Shown piece after piece: positions 47,201 to 58,200 of a stretch of 64,000 bases of DNA. The notes beneath the pieces are model-generated. The model worked only from the letters and a program-made list of their open reading frames with translations, was not told the DNA's origin and did not search any database. The DNA comes from Panorpa germanica (taxonomy: Eukaryota > Arthropoda > Insecta > Mecoptera > Panorpidae): positions 21,612,001 through 21,676,000 of the forward strand of contig OY783207.1 in NCBI GenBank assembly GCA_963678705.1, in the 5' to 3' direction. The position numbers and the translations under genes were made by a program. How positions within the stretch are numbered: position 1 is the stretch's first letter; the number at the start of each line of letters is the position of its first letter.

Positions 47201-48167
47201 AGTGGTCCATTAAAAGACTCCCACACTAAACAACCCAGGCCCCACATATCCGAAGAACTGAGAATCATAATAAACACTATAAGTGATGAAGAAGTTATGT
47301 GTGAGATTTTCCATTTCGAAATACTTACCATTTTGTTGCACTTTTAATTTTCAATGGATCATTTTTCTCTGGAGGGTCATATATTTCTAAAGAGGCTGGA
47401 ACTTTTACTGGTATAATTAACGATCCCTCTACCTGTGACACGTACTCCAAGCCGCCCAGCTTCCATTCGCCAGAACTATTTACGAATACTGACCAAGCTG
47501 ATACATTGTTATGTCTAAGGTTCCCGTCATTATTTAAAAACGATAAGGCTCTCTATAAAACAATAAAAAAAATATTCTGCTCTTATTTGCTTTCTTGTGT
47601 TATGAAATAATAGCCAATAACGTATTATGTTTGAGTATAGTACCAAGGTATATGCAAATTGTATCAAAATAAAACAATAAAATAGGAGTAAAAATAGCAT
47701 CAATCAATACATGCAGATTTAATTCAATTAAAGTATGTTTTAGAAAACAAATAGCCATATGTTAGTAAAATAAAATGTAAAATTATTTTTACCGTAATTT
47801 GGAAGATTCCCCAGGCTAAATATAAGTCCCTTTGGGGGCCATCGTCTAATTTATTAATATGTGAACCTAGGGGTTCAACTAACTCCGTCGCAATATATAA
47901 CACTTTATCAGTCTCTACACTATCCAAATACTGCAAAATACTTGGATGTCGTAAAGTTTTTAATCTTTTTAAAGCAGATTTAGCTATTTCTAATTGGTGT
48001 TCTGAGTGATTTTTAATGTCAAACATAAAAACAGACACTTCATCTTGGGTCCCTTTTTTCTTTGCTTTGTATAAATTCCAAATACTTTTTTCTTCCAAAC
48101 CTTGCACAGGATCACATATTTCATATGGAAAGTCTTTTGAGGGATCTCTTGCGAAGAATGACCACAT
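44245..48167 (-). CDS. SCYL1: SCY1-like pseudokinase 1 (N-terminal kinase-like protein)
   Basis: A Golgi and cis-Golgi pseudokinase that binds COPI coats in retrograde traffic. Fourteen exons: 48167-47793, 47552-47329, 47257-47167, 47068-46955, 46725-46604, 46471-46393, 46177-45956, 45879-45651, 45577-45386, 45314-45147, 45004-44802, 44733-44605, 44534-44441 and 44369-44245; 788 residues in register. The kinase fold has lost catalysis: the lysine strand reads [10 protein letters not shown], the catalytic loop [13 protein letters not shown], and the metal-binding triad is GGL. HEAT repeats follow ([56 protein letters not shown]). The tail is acidic and tryptophan-rich ([15 protein letters not shown]), ending in a basic coiled coil and [11 protein letters not shown]. 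The start of exon 11 (45004 or 44965) and its end (44802 or 44817) are ambiguous; all options keep the frame. Confidence 0.94.
45049..45069 (+). repeat. Homopolymer run of 21 A
   Basis: An uninterrupted 21-base A run in the SCYL1 intron between exons 10 and 11. On the coding (minus) strand it is poly-T, upstream of the exon 11 acceptor. Its length could be affected by assembly error. Confidence 0.9.
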
Positions 48168-48976
48168 TTTTTAATATTAAACTTGTTTTGTCAATTTGTT
48201 ATATTTTCTAACCTAATTTTCTTTGCCACCATCATTGAATTTGACATTGACACTAGCAATGCGGAGTTGGAATAAAATTTGACACAGTACCTGAATAATT
48301 TAAGGCGGCATATTTGAAATTGCATCTTAAAGCGAGTTTATTGTTAAAACGATTGGTTGTTGTACTTCTGAATTAATAACAATAGATCATATAACTAATA
48401 ACTGACGATTACAGGCGACAAAATGTATTTAACGTGCCTAAGAACCGGTCACATAAATATTTTAATTTTGATAATAACCAAATTCAGAAATATACGGATC
48501 GAATGCCTCTGCCACTGTGTTCTCAATTTACCTAAAATAATCTTAAATGTCAGGTCAACAAAAGAATTATTTAGAAATACGTACTATAATTTATTAAAAA
48601 AAAGAATCGACATATACTACAAGTTTACAAATAAATTTAAATACAAATATTTTTACATCAATTAGTTTACCTTTTATTATAATAATTCCTTATATTAATT
48701 TTTATTAATTATTTATAGGACAAAATTAAACGCAAAATGACTTTCATTAATAAATAAGTATATAATAAAATATATTGTATTTTTATATCAACTGTGTTTT
48801 ATTAATTTAATTGTTATAAAAGATGATTTATAATAATGATGCAAAATTTAATAAAACATTGACTTCGATCAAATTGTGAAATGATTTTATTGTTGTAAAG
48901 GCATTTTCTAGATATTTTAATGATCTCAGGTGGAAACAACTCAAATTCTTCTTTACGCATCCATTCATTCATTTGT
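48168..48976. other. Intergenic region between TMED10 and SCYL1
   Basis: About 0.8 kb on the minus strand between the TMED10 stop and the SCYL1 start. It holds the minus-strand poly(A) signal AATAAA at 48891-48886 for TMED10 and must contain the SCYL1 promoter near 48170-48400. An 80-codon frame at 48423-48665 is not recognisable. Confidence 0.5.
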
Positions 48977-50276
48977 TTATTCAATTAGTTTTTTGGCTTT
49001 GAAGAACCGACGAAGGTACAAAACTTGCCAGGTAGCTAATCCTAACAAACAGCACATACTGAAGACGCTGAAGTACAAAACCCTGCTATTTGTTGATTCT
49101 AAAAAAAAAAAAATTTTAATGTGTTCTATACAACATTGAATTTACGAATATTATGAGAATAGATGGTATACCATTAGTATCTCTCATTTCTTCTTCACGT
49201 TTCTTCATAAGCGAAAAATCCTGGACAATGGCATCAGATAGATCTTCTAAACGCTTCAATTCAACTTCCAGTGGTTTTAATTTAGCTGCTTCACCCAACT
49301 AAATAATAAAGACATCTTTAATATTAAAACGATAATAAGTTCACAAAAGTTGTAACACAAAAAAAATTAAGTAATCACACGAACATAAAATATTACTTAT
49401 ATTATATCGGTGCTCGAAGAATATTAAAAAATGTTGATAGTATAATCATGCAGCATTTAAAAACAAAACTATTTTATAAGAAGACAGCTAATAATTTATT
49501 ATTTTGCTGTTTGTTTAAGCATATTTGAAATATTGCATTTTGTGAAAAACCAAATAATTATTGCAAACAAACAAACGAAAAAAGGCAAACCAATTCTACA
49601 AAATAAAAAAGCTTTACCAGCTGAAAGAAGATGGCCAGCCACTCGAATAAATATACATAACAAAAGAGAAAATAATAGAAACCAGATATTATATTAAAGT
49701 ATTCAGGAAATTGTAATATTTTGAATAAGTATCTTACCCCTTCGTAGTTCTTAGCTTCAATTCCATGTTTTGTGACCAAAGATACTTCTTGAACGATACC
49801 TCTTTGGTCTGTAATGAGGAAACAATTATACATTGTAACAGCATAAAAGTATGTTGTGTAATATATAACATTAAGGCTAAATATAAAGGTAATTTCTTAC
49901 GTTGTGGCACCCGCGAAATAAAACATACTTCGAATATATCATAAGTATCTGTTACAAATGAAAATTTTCCTCTTGAGACGTCTTCCTTCTGTGACAATAT
50001 GTGTCCTTTTGAATCGCGTACCTATAGAAATTACATAATTTCAAGGTAAATAAAAGACATAATTCTACATATGGATAAAGCTGCTGTCGTAGAACCTACC
50101 ACATAATCAATTTTTTGACCAGGAGCATCAGAAACTTCATAATCTCCAGTAACTAGAACGTCAGATTGTAATTCTTCTTTTAAACATTTTTGTGCATTCG
50201 GTGGCAAGTTCCACATAATTGCCATAGCACTAGATGTTAAACATAATAACAAAGTTATAATATTTAATATATCCAT
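48977..50276 (-). CDS. TMED10: p24 family cargo receptor TMED10 (baiser/p24-delta)
   Basis: A type I membrane protein that cycles between ER and Golgi in COPI and COPII vesicles. Five exons: 50276-50100, 50021-49901, 49808-49738, 49298-49172 and 49098-48977; 205 residues. Signal peptide is residues 1-19 ([19 protein letters not shown]), though the in-frame Met at 50297 is an alternative start. The GOLD domain shows [13 protein letters not shown] and Cys pairing with [10 protein letters not shown]; then [20 protein letters not shown], a coiled coil ([19 protein letters not shown]), a membrane span near 172-194, and the cytosolic tail [11 protein letters not shown]. The FF and KK signals needed for COPII and COPI binding are both present. 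It is the upstream neighbour of SCYL1 on the same strand. Confidence 0.97.
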
Positions 50277-51040
50277 TTTGAAATTGTTTTTATACATAAT
50301 TTAATATAAAAAAATGATTTATATTAAAACTATAAACTGACACGACAAACCATTTTCATTTTAGTGAGATGAGGTGGCTGCAGTGTTGACAACTTAAATA
50401 ACAAACAGAAGCAAGTAAATTAATTTTATCACGACCTTCTGCAACTATCTTCATTTCAAATTCAATTCAAGTTCAAATAAAAATACATCCTTAAAACTAA
50501 TAATTTAATTTATTTAATCTTGGAACATTTATATACATAAAACAAAATACATGTTCACCATTATATACAGCTTTTTACATTATTATCAATACATTAATTC
50601 TAGGTAGAAGTAGAATTAATATAGTGTTAGGATATGAAATTTATTTTGTATCCATCCTAGAGTCAAATAGCTGATGCATATTAGAATAAAAACTAGAACC
50701 CCACGTAATTTAGACATCAGAACTAACATTGCCTACATCTTTATTGCAAATCTGTTGCTTTTTAAAAAGGTTCACATGAACAATTATGGTTAATTTAAAA
50801 ATAATTTAATATATTATTGCAGTGTGTAGAGTACTAACCCCTTCTACTGCAACTTATTTGTGGCTACAGGGCTCTTCTGCAGCTTTCAGTAGAAGAGGCT
50901 TAACTCCGAAGGAGTAATATTAAAAATCAATGAAATCATTTGAAATAAAATTATTAAACTTCATTAACGGATAATTTTTCAAATTTAAAATATTAAAATT
51001 TAACTTTAAAATTCATTGCGCCTTCTTGCACATTTTAAGT
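50277..51040. other. Intergenic region between Ada2b and TMED10
   Basis: Non-coding AT-rich spacer; the TMED10 promoter and the Ada2b 3' untranslated region must lie here. Around 50860-50900 a short imperfect inverted repeat is visible (GCTCTTCTGCAGCTTTCAG against AGAAGAGGC). No gene seen. Confidence 0.4.
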
Positions 51041-54000
51041 TTATGTAGCCGTTACTTCATCGTTGCTCGAAACCTGCAACCATCCAGACAGGCTCAGGAA
51101 TGTCTTCACCGAGGCCAAAGGTTCTTCAGATAAATCCAATTTATATGTATCTTCAGTTAAAAGATACGTCTTCAGAGAAATGTATTGGATTGGTTGAAGT
51201 TTTAGTGTTGAGCAAAGCTGCGAATTGAAATTAATTATTAGGCCGGATTCACACTAGCGTGTTCGATTATTTGCTCTGTTTGCCAAGTATTTGAGGTCAA
51301 GTAGACGTGCACTATTATTTGCCAAATGAATAGTCCACACTTGTTTGTTAAAATATGGCAAACATACAACACCCGAAAATTCGTCTACTCTTATGATACA
51401 TTCGTTTAAATAAAATAAAGAGTTAGATTATTACAGTTATTTGTTTACTATAACATAAATACTTGGTAAAAATTATTAATAATGGTTAATAAATGATTAG
51501 ACACTTTCATACTGAGCATTGTAAGATATATTTCAATATCAAAGTTGTCAACGCATGTGTGTACGGTACCTAGAACATGGTCGAAGTAAATATTTGGACG
51601 CTTTGATCTATTTCAAAGGCTTACCAAATACAAACGAGCACGAACTTTATGACCACACACTGTCTTAGTACACAAAAACCAAATGTTTGGACCCGATTAA
51701 ATTAGTTTAAATTCAGAGAAACATTAAATTATTTAAATATAAAAAGAATTATGTATTTGGTTTTCCAGTAATCATTCATGCATTCATCTGCAGATTGTCT
51801 TACCTGCAATTCATTGGACGTTAAAAGGTCACTGCCAGGATTAACTGGGCTTGGGCTGGACGGCTGTGGGTATTCTTCTTTTAACGTGAATTTTCTGTCG
51901 AGTGAATTTGAGTCGCTTTCGCTAGAAAAAAAACCAATGTTTTTTATATTTCTCAGTAGTAAGAAATCTAAGTAATCAAGTATTTTTAATTACCCGCTTC
52001 TTGTTTGCGACGTCTGGTCTAGATCGAGTGGACTGCCACTGCTGCCCTAGGGAAAAACGCAATGATACAAATCCACAAGAAATAATCAAGTGATAAATTA
52101 TTTTATTCTAATACAAAATTATCGAAAAAGATAAACGATTTCTATTTAAGTCACTTTAACTACTTCATTTCCCACTTTTCAGTAGACTGTTATATATATA
52201 AATCACAGTTACTTTTTTTAAGCCTATGGACCGACCGATCGAATTAAATTAGTGAATGGTAATAGATAGGCAGATAGTGACGGAAAAGTCCAATTATCAT
52301 TTCGTACACAATGACTCCCCTTCAGAGGTCGAATATGAAAAATAATAAAAGACCATATTAAGTAATACGATCATTACCGCTGAACGATCTGGCGTAATCG
52401 CAGCACGATTAATTTAACTTGTCGAACACATTACTAATTTAAAAAGATTTTTTACACAAAAAAAAACTCGAGAAAGACGAAATGCCACACTGATCGAGTA
52501 GGAGCTACTTATTATTTCAAAATTGAACCTTTCAGAATGAATTTTTGAGTAAAAAGTCGTTTTAAATCTTGATATTGACATCTTTTTCGAAAACTTTATA
52601 TTAAGAATTATAAATAAAGTTTTTATGCATCAGAACGACACTCACGGGTACATCACTCCGATAAACAGTGCTACTTTTCTTACTAGGAGATAGGTCTGCA
52701 ACATGTTGCTCAAAATGAAAACATTCTGCTATTGTAGTCACTCCATTATATCTGTACTTATGCAACTCCGAAAGTCTGTATCGTAGTTCCTGCTCTTTTT
52801 CCAAGGAACTGACCAGATCGTCATATTCTTGCGCAGTGTAAAATTGACAAAACGGACGCATCTCTTCATCCACATCCCTTTAAACAACATAAAGAACACA
52901 TTATATTTAAGAATAATCTGAATTCTTCTTTAATCATCTGAATTCAAAGTTTAATTACATGTGGTCCTTATTAGATTTTGATTTGTTTAACTGACCCCTG
53001 AAGAATTTCTTTACTAATTGATAGTCTCTAACAACTCTTTTCCTTCTCGCTCTTTCACGTAAGCGTCTGATATACCAATCCACGATAGACAACTTCATAG
53101 CTGTAAAAATAAAAATTAATTTCCGACGCAAACATTTCATTTCAGAATGTTTAAAATGTTCATACAATTATCCGTACCGACATCTAAGTTATCATCATCA
53201 GCATTCAATGAAAGTAGCGAAACTAATTGCTCAGCTTCATGGTCAAATTCCTAAAAAAAAGGTTTTAATTTATATGAGATTTGTTAAGAAAATGAGACAT
53301 TATTTTCTACGGCAAAGAAAAGTAATGATTTGTATTATTTAATCTAAAATGGTTTCAATTTTATCGGGAATGTTTCTTTTATTGATTTGCAACTTTTAAT
53401 TATTTTATCTTTAAAGGATTAAATCAATTACAAACGTTGTGTGACACCTTCATTTATAATAAAATATTCTACTATAAATTGTATTATTTAAATAAGTAAT
53501 CCATCTATCATTTTGGTTTCACTGTTAATTTTCTTAGAAAATTGCCGATTCTACTGATTTGTTTTTCACGTAAAATGTTTTTGCTTCTCATTGTAAATGA
53601 TACCAACTTTAATTATATTTACTGCAATTACGATTACGTTTGGGACTCGTTAAACAGTTAATGATATCAAATTTTTAAGATAATTTGATAATTATATCCT
53701 TTAAATTATCCAAAAGTTTATAACGTTTTAATTATAAGGCTTGTAACATAACTACTTTAAAAAATTTAATTATAAGATTCTGTAATTTGAAAAAGAAAGT
53801 TTTATAAACTTATTAATTGGAAAAAGTTAATCTTATAATTATTAATACCCTTTCAAAATCATCCCTGTATGGCATATAACCAAGTTGTGAAGCTTCCTCA
53901 GGACTTATGTCCAAAGGCGACATTCTTTGTGTTGATGTAGGGCTCAAAGGACCCGTATCTTCGGGTGTGCTGTCTATTAGATCAGCTTTAGAAGCCCCAG

Positions 54001-54679
54001 CTGCTCCCCATGTTGATCTACCAATACTACCGTTTAAAAACCTGGTAATATATTCATCTTTTGCTTCTGCAATATTTTTAAATCATGAAAAATAAAATAA
54101 AAGAAAATTTATTTAGGAAAAGCACGGTTTAATAACCTTCTGGTGTTTTAGATTCTATGTGTCTCGAAATATCTTCCCAATTTCCAAAACCATATTGTTC
54201 GATAGCATCCAACAAATGTAATTCTTCACGGGCGGACCAAGCTCCTCGTCCACGAAACACGGACAACTCTCCAGAATCCTGCATGTAAAGAACATTTTTA
54301 AAAGCTAATTCGTAGAGAATGATTCGTGTCATTAATAATTTATACAGTACCATAAATTGATATGCGTGATCATTTTTATGCGGTCCAATCTCTGCTCCCG
54401 CAGAAAAACACTTTAAAATAATGTATTATTAATATATCTCAATCAATATATAAATAAAATATTTTTTTAAATAAAGCGCCCATTGTAAAGTCTACCTGTA
54501 AGCAAAGTTCAAAATTTTCGCAGACTACGCAGTGTACCCTAATTCCAGAAATGTCATCCTGACAATAAGTACATGAGTACTTATCAAATATTTCTAGAAA
54601 GGTAAATTAATTACAAAAATTTATTATCAAAAATTATCTTTAAATTTGAGAATTATTGCAGGTGACACTCACCCGCCAT
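51041..54679 (-). CDS. Ada2b: Transcriptional adaptor Ada2b, SAGA subunit
   Basis: Adaptor that activates the Gcn5 acetyltransferase within SAGA in the nucleus. Eleven exons: 54679-54673, 54593-54496, 54410-54351, 54278-54137, 54066-53849, 53250-53178, 53100-52959, 52877-52646, 52046-51994, 51921-51804 and 51217-51041; 439 residues in register. Exon 1 codes only MA plus one base. The ZZ zinc finger covers residues 10-55 (CTYCQDD, HCVVC, LCLQCFSAGAEIG). The SANT domain follows (GAWSAREELHLLDAIEQYG, NWEDISRHI). Then come LGYMPYRDDFEREFDHEAEQ, WYIRRLRERARRKRVVRDY and the SWIRM-type C-terminus (LCSTLKLQPIQYISLKTYLL, FLSLSGWLQVSS). Flies have long and short Ada2b isoforms; the last three exons, which lie beyond a 0.6 kb intron, may be alternative here too. 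Confidence 0.95.
51241..51740. other. Ada2b intron with possible MITE remnant
   Basis: Most of a 586 bp intron. It opens with GGCCGGATTCACACTAGCG, a type of end often seen on short inverted-repeat transposons, but I cannot find a matching opposite end or a second copy in this window. Treat as a weak candidate. Confidence 0.25.
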
Positions 54680-55210
54680 GTTGAATCTGTTGAGATGACG
54701 TCGTCGCAGGGTTAATGATTAACTAAAAATACAATCATCACAGAGCAAATACATTCATGGCGGAAAAGCTTGCTAATATATTAGTAAGTAAAAAATAAGG
54801 ATCCTGAGAAATTTATACACACATTTTACAAAACATATATTTTTATACAAAATAAATAAATAAAAATTATTATTTAGGACGCATACACAAAACAGCTTCA
54901 CTAGATTTTTGGAAAATGGCGATTTTTAGTGTTGCCATAAAGGTGGATGTTAAGTTGAAGTAACTGTCCCTGCTCTAATTAATAAAAACGAAGTTAGCCA
55001 AAATATCTCAGTGTTCAATATTTATAAACTACTACTGTCAAAATATTGCAAAAATGTTCTTAATACTGAATAATTGATATGATTTAATAATTTGCCTCCA
55101 CAGTAATTTGTATCGAAAATCAGGTAGGACCAAACAATGAGCTTAAAAAACAGGATGAATGCTTTAAAATGTATGTTGAATATATAAATATATTTAACAG
55201 AAATATAGTC
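54680..55210. promoter_or_regulatory. Divergent promoter region of Ada2b and WDR37
   Basis: 530 bp separate the Ada2b ATG from the proposed WDR37 ATG. TGACGTCG at 54696-54703, just above the Ada2b start, matches 7 of 8 bases of a CRE. The sequence TTTAACAG ending at 55200 looks like a splice acceptor, so WDR37 probably has a non-coding first exon in this interval. All inferred from motifs. Confidence 0.5.
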
Positions 55211-58200
55211 ATGCCCCAAGACTACCCCAGTGGGAAGCCTCCCAAGGGCTCCAGCTCTAAAAGGGCAGTCGGGGGACCCTTGACAAGTTTAACAGAAGAC
55301 TTTCTAACTACTGAAGGAGAAGGACCTAAAGCACGTCTGCACTATTTGTTTGCTCAAATTGAAAAGGAATTTGATCGATTATATAGTGAGAATTTACACT
55401 GTAAGTATATGAACATTAAAAAAACATTTTTTTCCCTTATTTTTGTAAAAACCATTAAACCTTAGTACAAGAAAGGGTTGAGTTACTACAGGACAAACTT
55501 GAAAGAGAGTCTGTGTCAGACAAACATAATATTCTACAGGCGGTTGACAGTGCCGAATATGAAGGAGCAGGAAAGAATCTCGTTAAGAAATGTATGTACC
55601 GTATATAAATATATCTATAAATAACTCGGTTAAAGTATGTACCATGTTTTAATTGTTGTATACAATTTTAGTATCTGGTTCTCAAAAAGTTAAAACAACT
55701 CAAAGACTTCGTGCTCAGACAAGTCGTATTGTATCAAGTTTCAAAACACAATCTGTTGCTTGCGCGTTGGTACGTGAGTTTTTAGGTCACAAAGACGGAG
55801 TTTGGGAAGTTTCGGCAGCACGACCAGGACAACCTCTCATAGGTTCAGCATCGGCAGGTGATAATATATCTATGATATATGGGTACTTCTCCACTAATTG
55901 GAAAATCGTTGTCCAGGCATATTCTTGACGCGTCATAGTACAATATAATATTATTCATAATAATTCAATTAAATGAGTTTGAATCATCTCTAATTACAGT
56001 TCCCTGTCGGGTCCTATTTCCAGAATAACAAGTTTTAAAGATTTAAAAAATTATAAGCAATACTAGAATACAGTAATGATGTTTATAAACCAGAACGAAA
56101 TTTTAAATTTTCTGCGAATATAAAAAATAGGCCCTCGAATGTTGTCCTCAAAAAATTTCGTCGGATGAAACGTAAAGCCCGTCGCACACTGCAAGCGTAT
56201 TTAAACGATAGCAAATTTGGACGTAAATCGGCGGCTTGGTTGGTCAACTAGGACTCTCAAAGCAAGCCTACTCCTGTGTTCTTTGCATATGTATGTCGCT
56301 ATACATATCTATACAACAGTAAGCCAAGTCAAGTTTGTATACTGTAGGAGTGTATTGGAGTTGTTTTGCATTTACATAAACTATCATGCAGAAAACTTTT
56401 ATTTTATTTTTTATCGATATACCACTTTCATATCCCTTCCAGTGTATTCGTTTGGTCCCTTCCATATATTCGTTTGGTTAAAATTCGCGGATTTACGCCT
56501 GCAGTGTGAGAACTACGTAACGCGCGTATTTGGACGGCTTCGTCGCTTGCAGTGTGGTAGGGTTCATTACATTTACCAGGTTTGGATAGGTAAAGCGTAT
56601 ACGTCTAACCAACATTCGCTTAAATACGCTTGCAGTAGGCAACATGCCTAAACAGTCTAAAGCTCGATCGCATGCAGAGCTAAGAAGGCTGACGTTATTT
56701 CGTGAGTGTGAATGCCACATGCAACCACATGTGTAGGTCAACAACGTGTTTGGGTCGTTTCTTATAACAGTCCTTTGGCAAGAAAAATTTATATTTTTTT
56801 TAAGTGATTGAATTATTAAAATGTTAAAGAATTATGACTCAGCTAGTATATTATCATTTCTGATGCTAATATTTAATAAAAGTTTAAATAGTTTTGTGCT
56901 AGGCGCTGTACTAAGTAAAAATAACAGTTCTCTGACAATAGTGCTCTGTCATTTTGTGTGCGTTTTGTAAAAAAAGTGCTAGGGACACTGTTGTATGGGC
57001 TGGTTTCCAAATAGTAGAGAAATACCCATATAAAACAATTGATGAATTTTGTATAAGTAACATATTTTTCATGCATACTCGTAGATCACAGCGCTTGCAT
57101 TTGGAGCATCGATACAGGAAAATGTCTTTTACGATATTTAGGACATGGCGGTTCCGTTAATTCACTCAGATTCCACCCGAGTAGAGATTTAGTTCTAACT
57201 GGTAGCGGTGATGCTACTGCCCACGTTTGGCAAGCAGCTGTTAACTGGGAAGGACCTGTAGGCATTTATATTGACCAAAAGAAATTTACTTTTAATACTG
57301 ATTGGAAATATGTTATAAATTTGATCCATTGTTATAATTAAATAGAAAGCACATTCTTCAGAAGAGGAATTGGAGGACGGAGAATTAGAAGTAGAATTAG
57401 AGCGAGTCGATGTACTTCGAACGCCATTATGTGAACTTGGTGTAAATGGAGGTGGAGTTGTTATTGCGTCAGACTGGCTCCCTGGTGGAGAACAAGTAAT
57501 TAGAACACGTTAATTTAGAACCTCACTGTTGTAACATCTATTATTAACTGTTTAATATTTGAAAGGTAATAACAGCCTCGTGGGATCGCACAGCTTCGCT
57601 TTGGGACGTGGAGACAAAAGAATTGCTGCAGTCATTAACAGGTCACGATCACGAATTAACCCACACATCAGCACATCCAACACAGCGGTTAGTTGTGACG
57701 TCATCTCGCGACACTACGTTTAGGCTTTGGGACTTCAGAGAGCCAATTCATAGTGTATCTGTTTTTCAAGGACACACAGAGTAAGTTTCCTTACTTACAA
57801 ATGAATTTGTTATATGCAAGTAAATGAAAGTTTTTGTATTTTCTATGAGGTCTTTGCGTTCTACCTATCAGCATCTTCGCGTGTATACATGGTACATTTT
57901 TCAGATGGTTAGCCTTCCCAGTAAACAATTTGGTGAAGTGCCCTATTTGGTGAAGTTCGAGTCACTCGTACAATTCTATTCTAACGCTTTACAAGTTCTC
58001 TACCTGTCACAGATTTTGTGTTAGTTATTCTTTCTAGTATTCTTTCTTTTTCCAACATCATTCATTAAGTATTTCTGTTTCTTTCCCACATGGATATATT
58101 TTTTTTAAGTTCACTTTCATCTCATTTATTCCAAAGTGAGAGAGAAACGAGATGCGTTAGACAAGTAAAATATATTTTTCACCGTTACACTTCTATACTT

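Noticed and set aside
56217-56651. 144-codon plus-strand frame as a gene
   Set aside because: Lies wholly within TIR element B, whose other copy does not keep the frame open.
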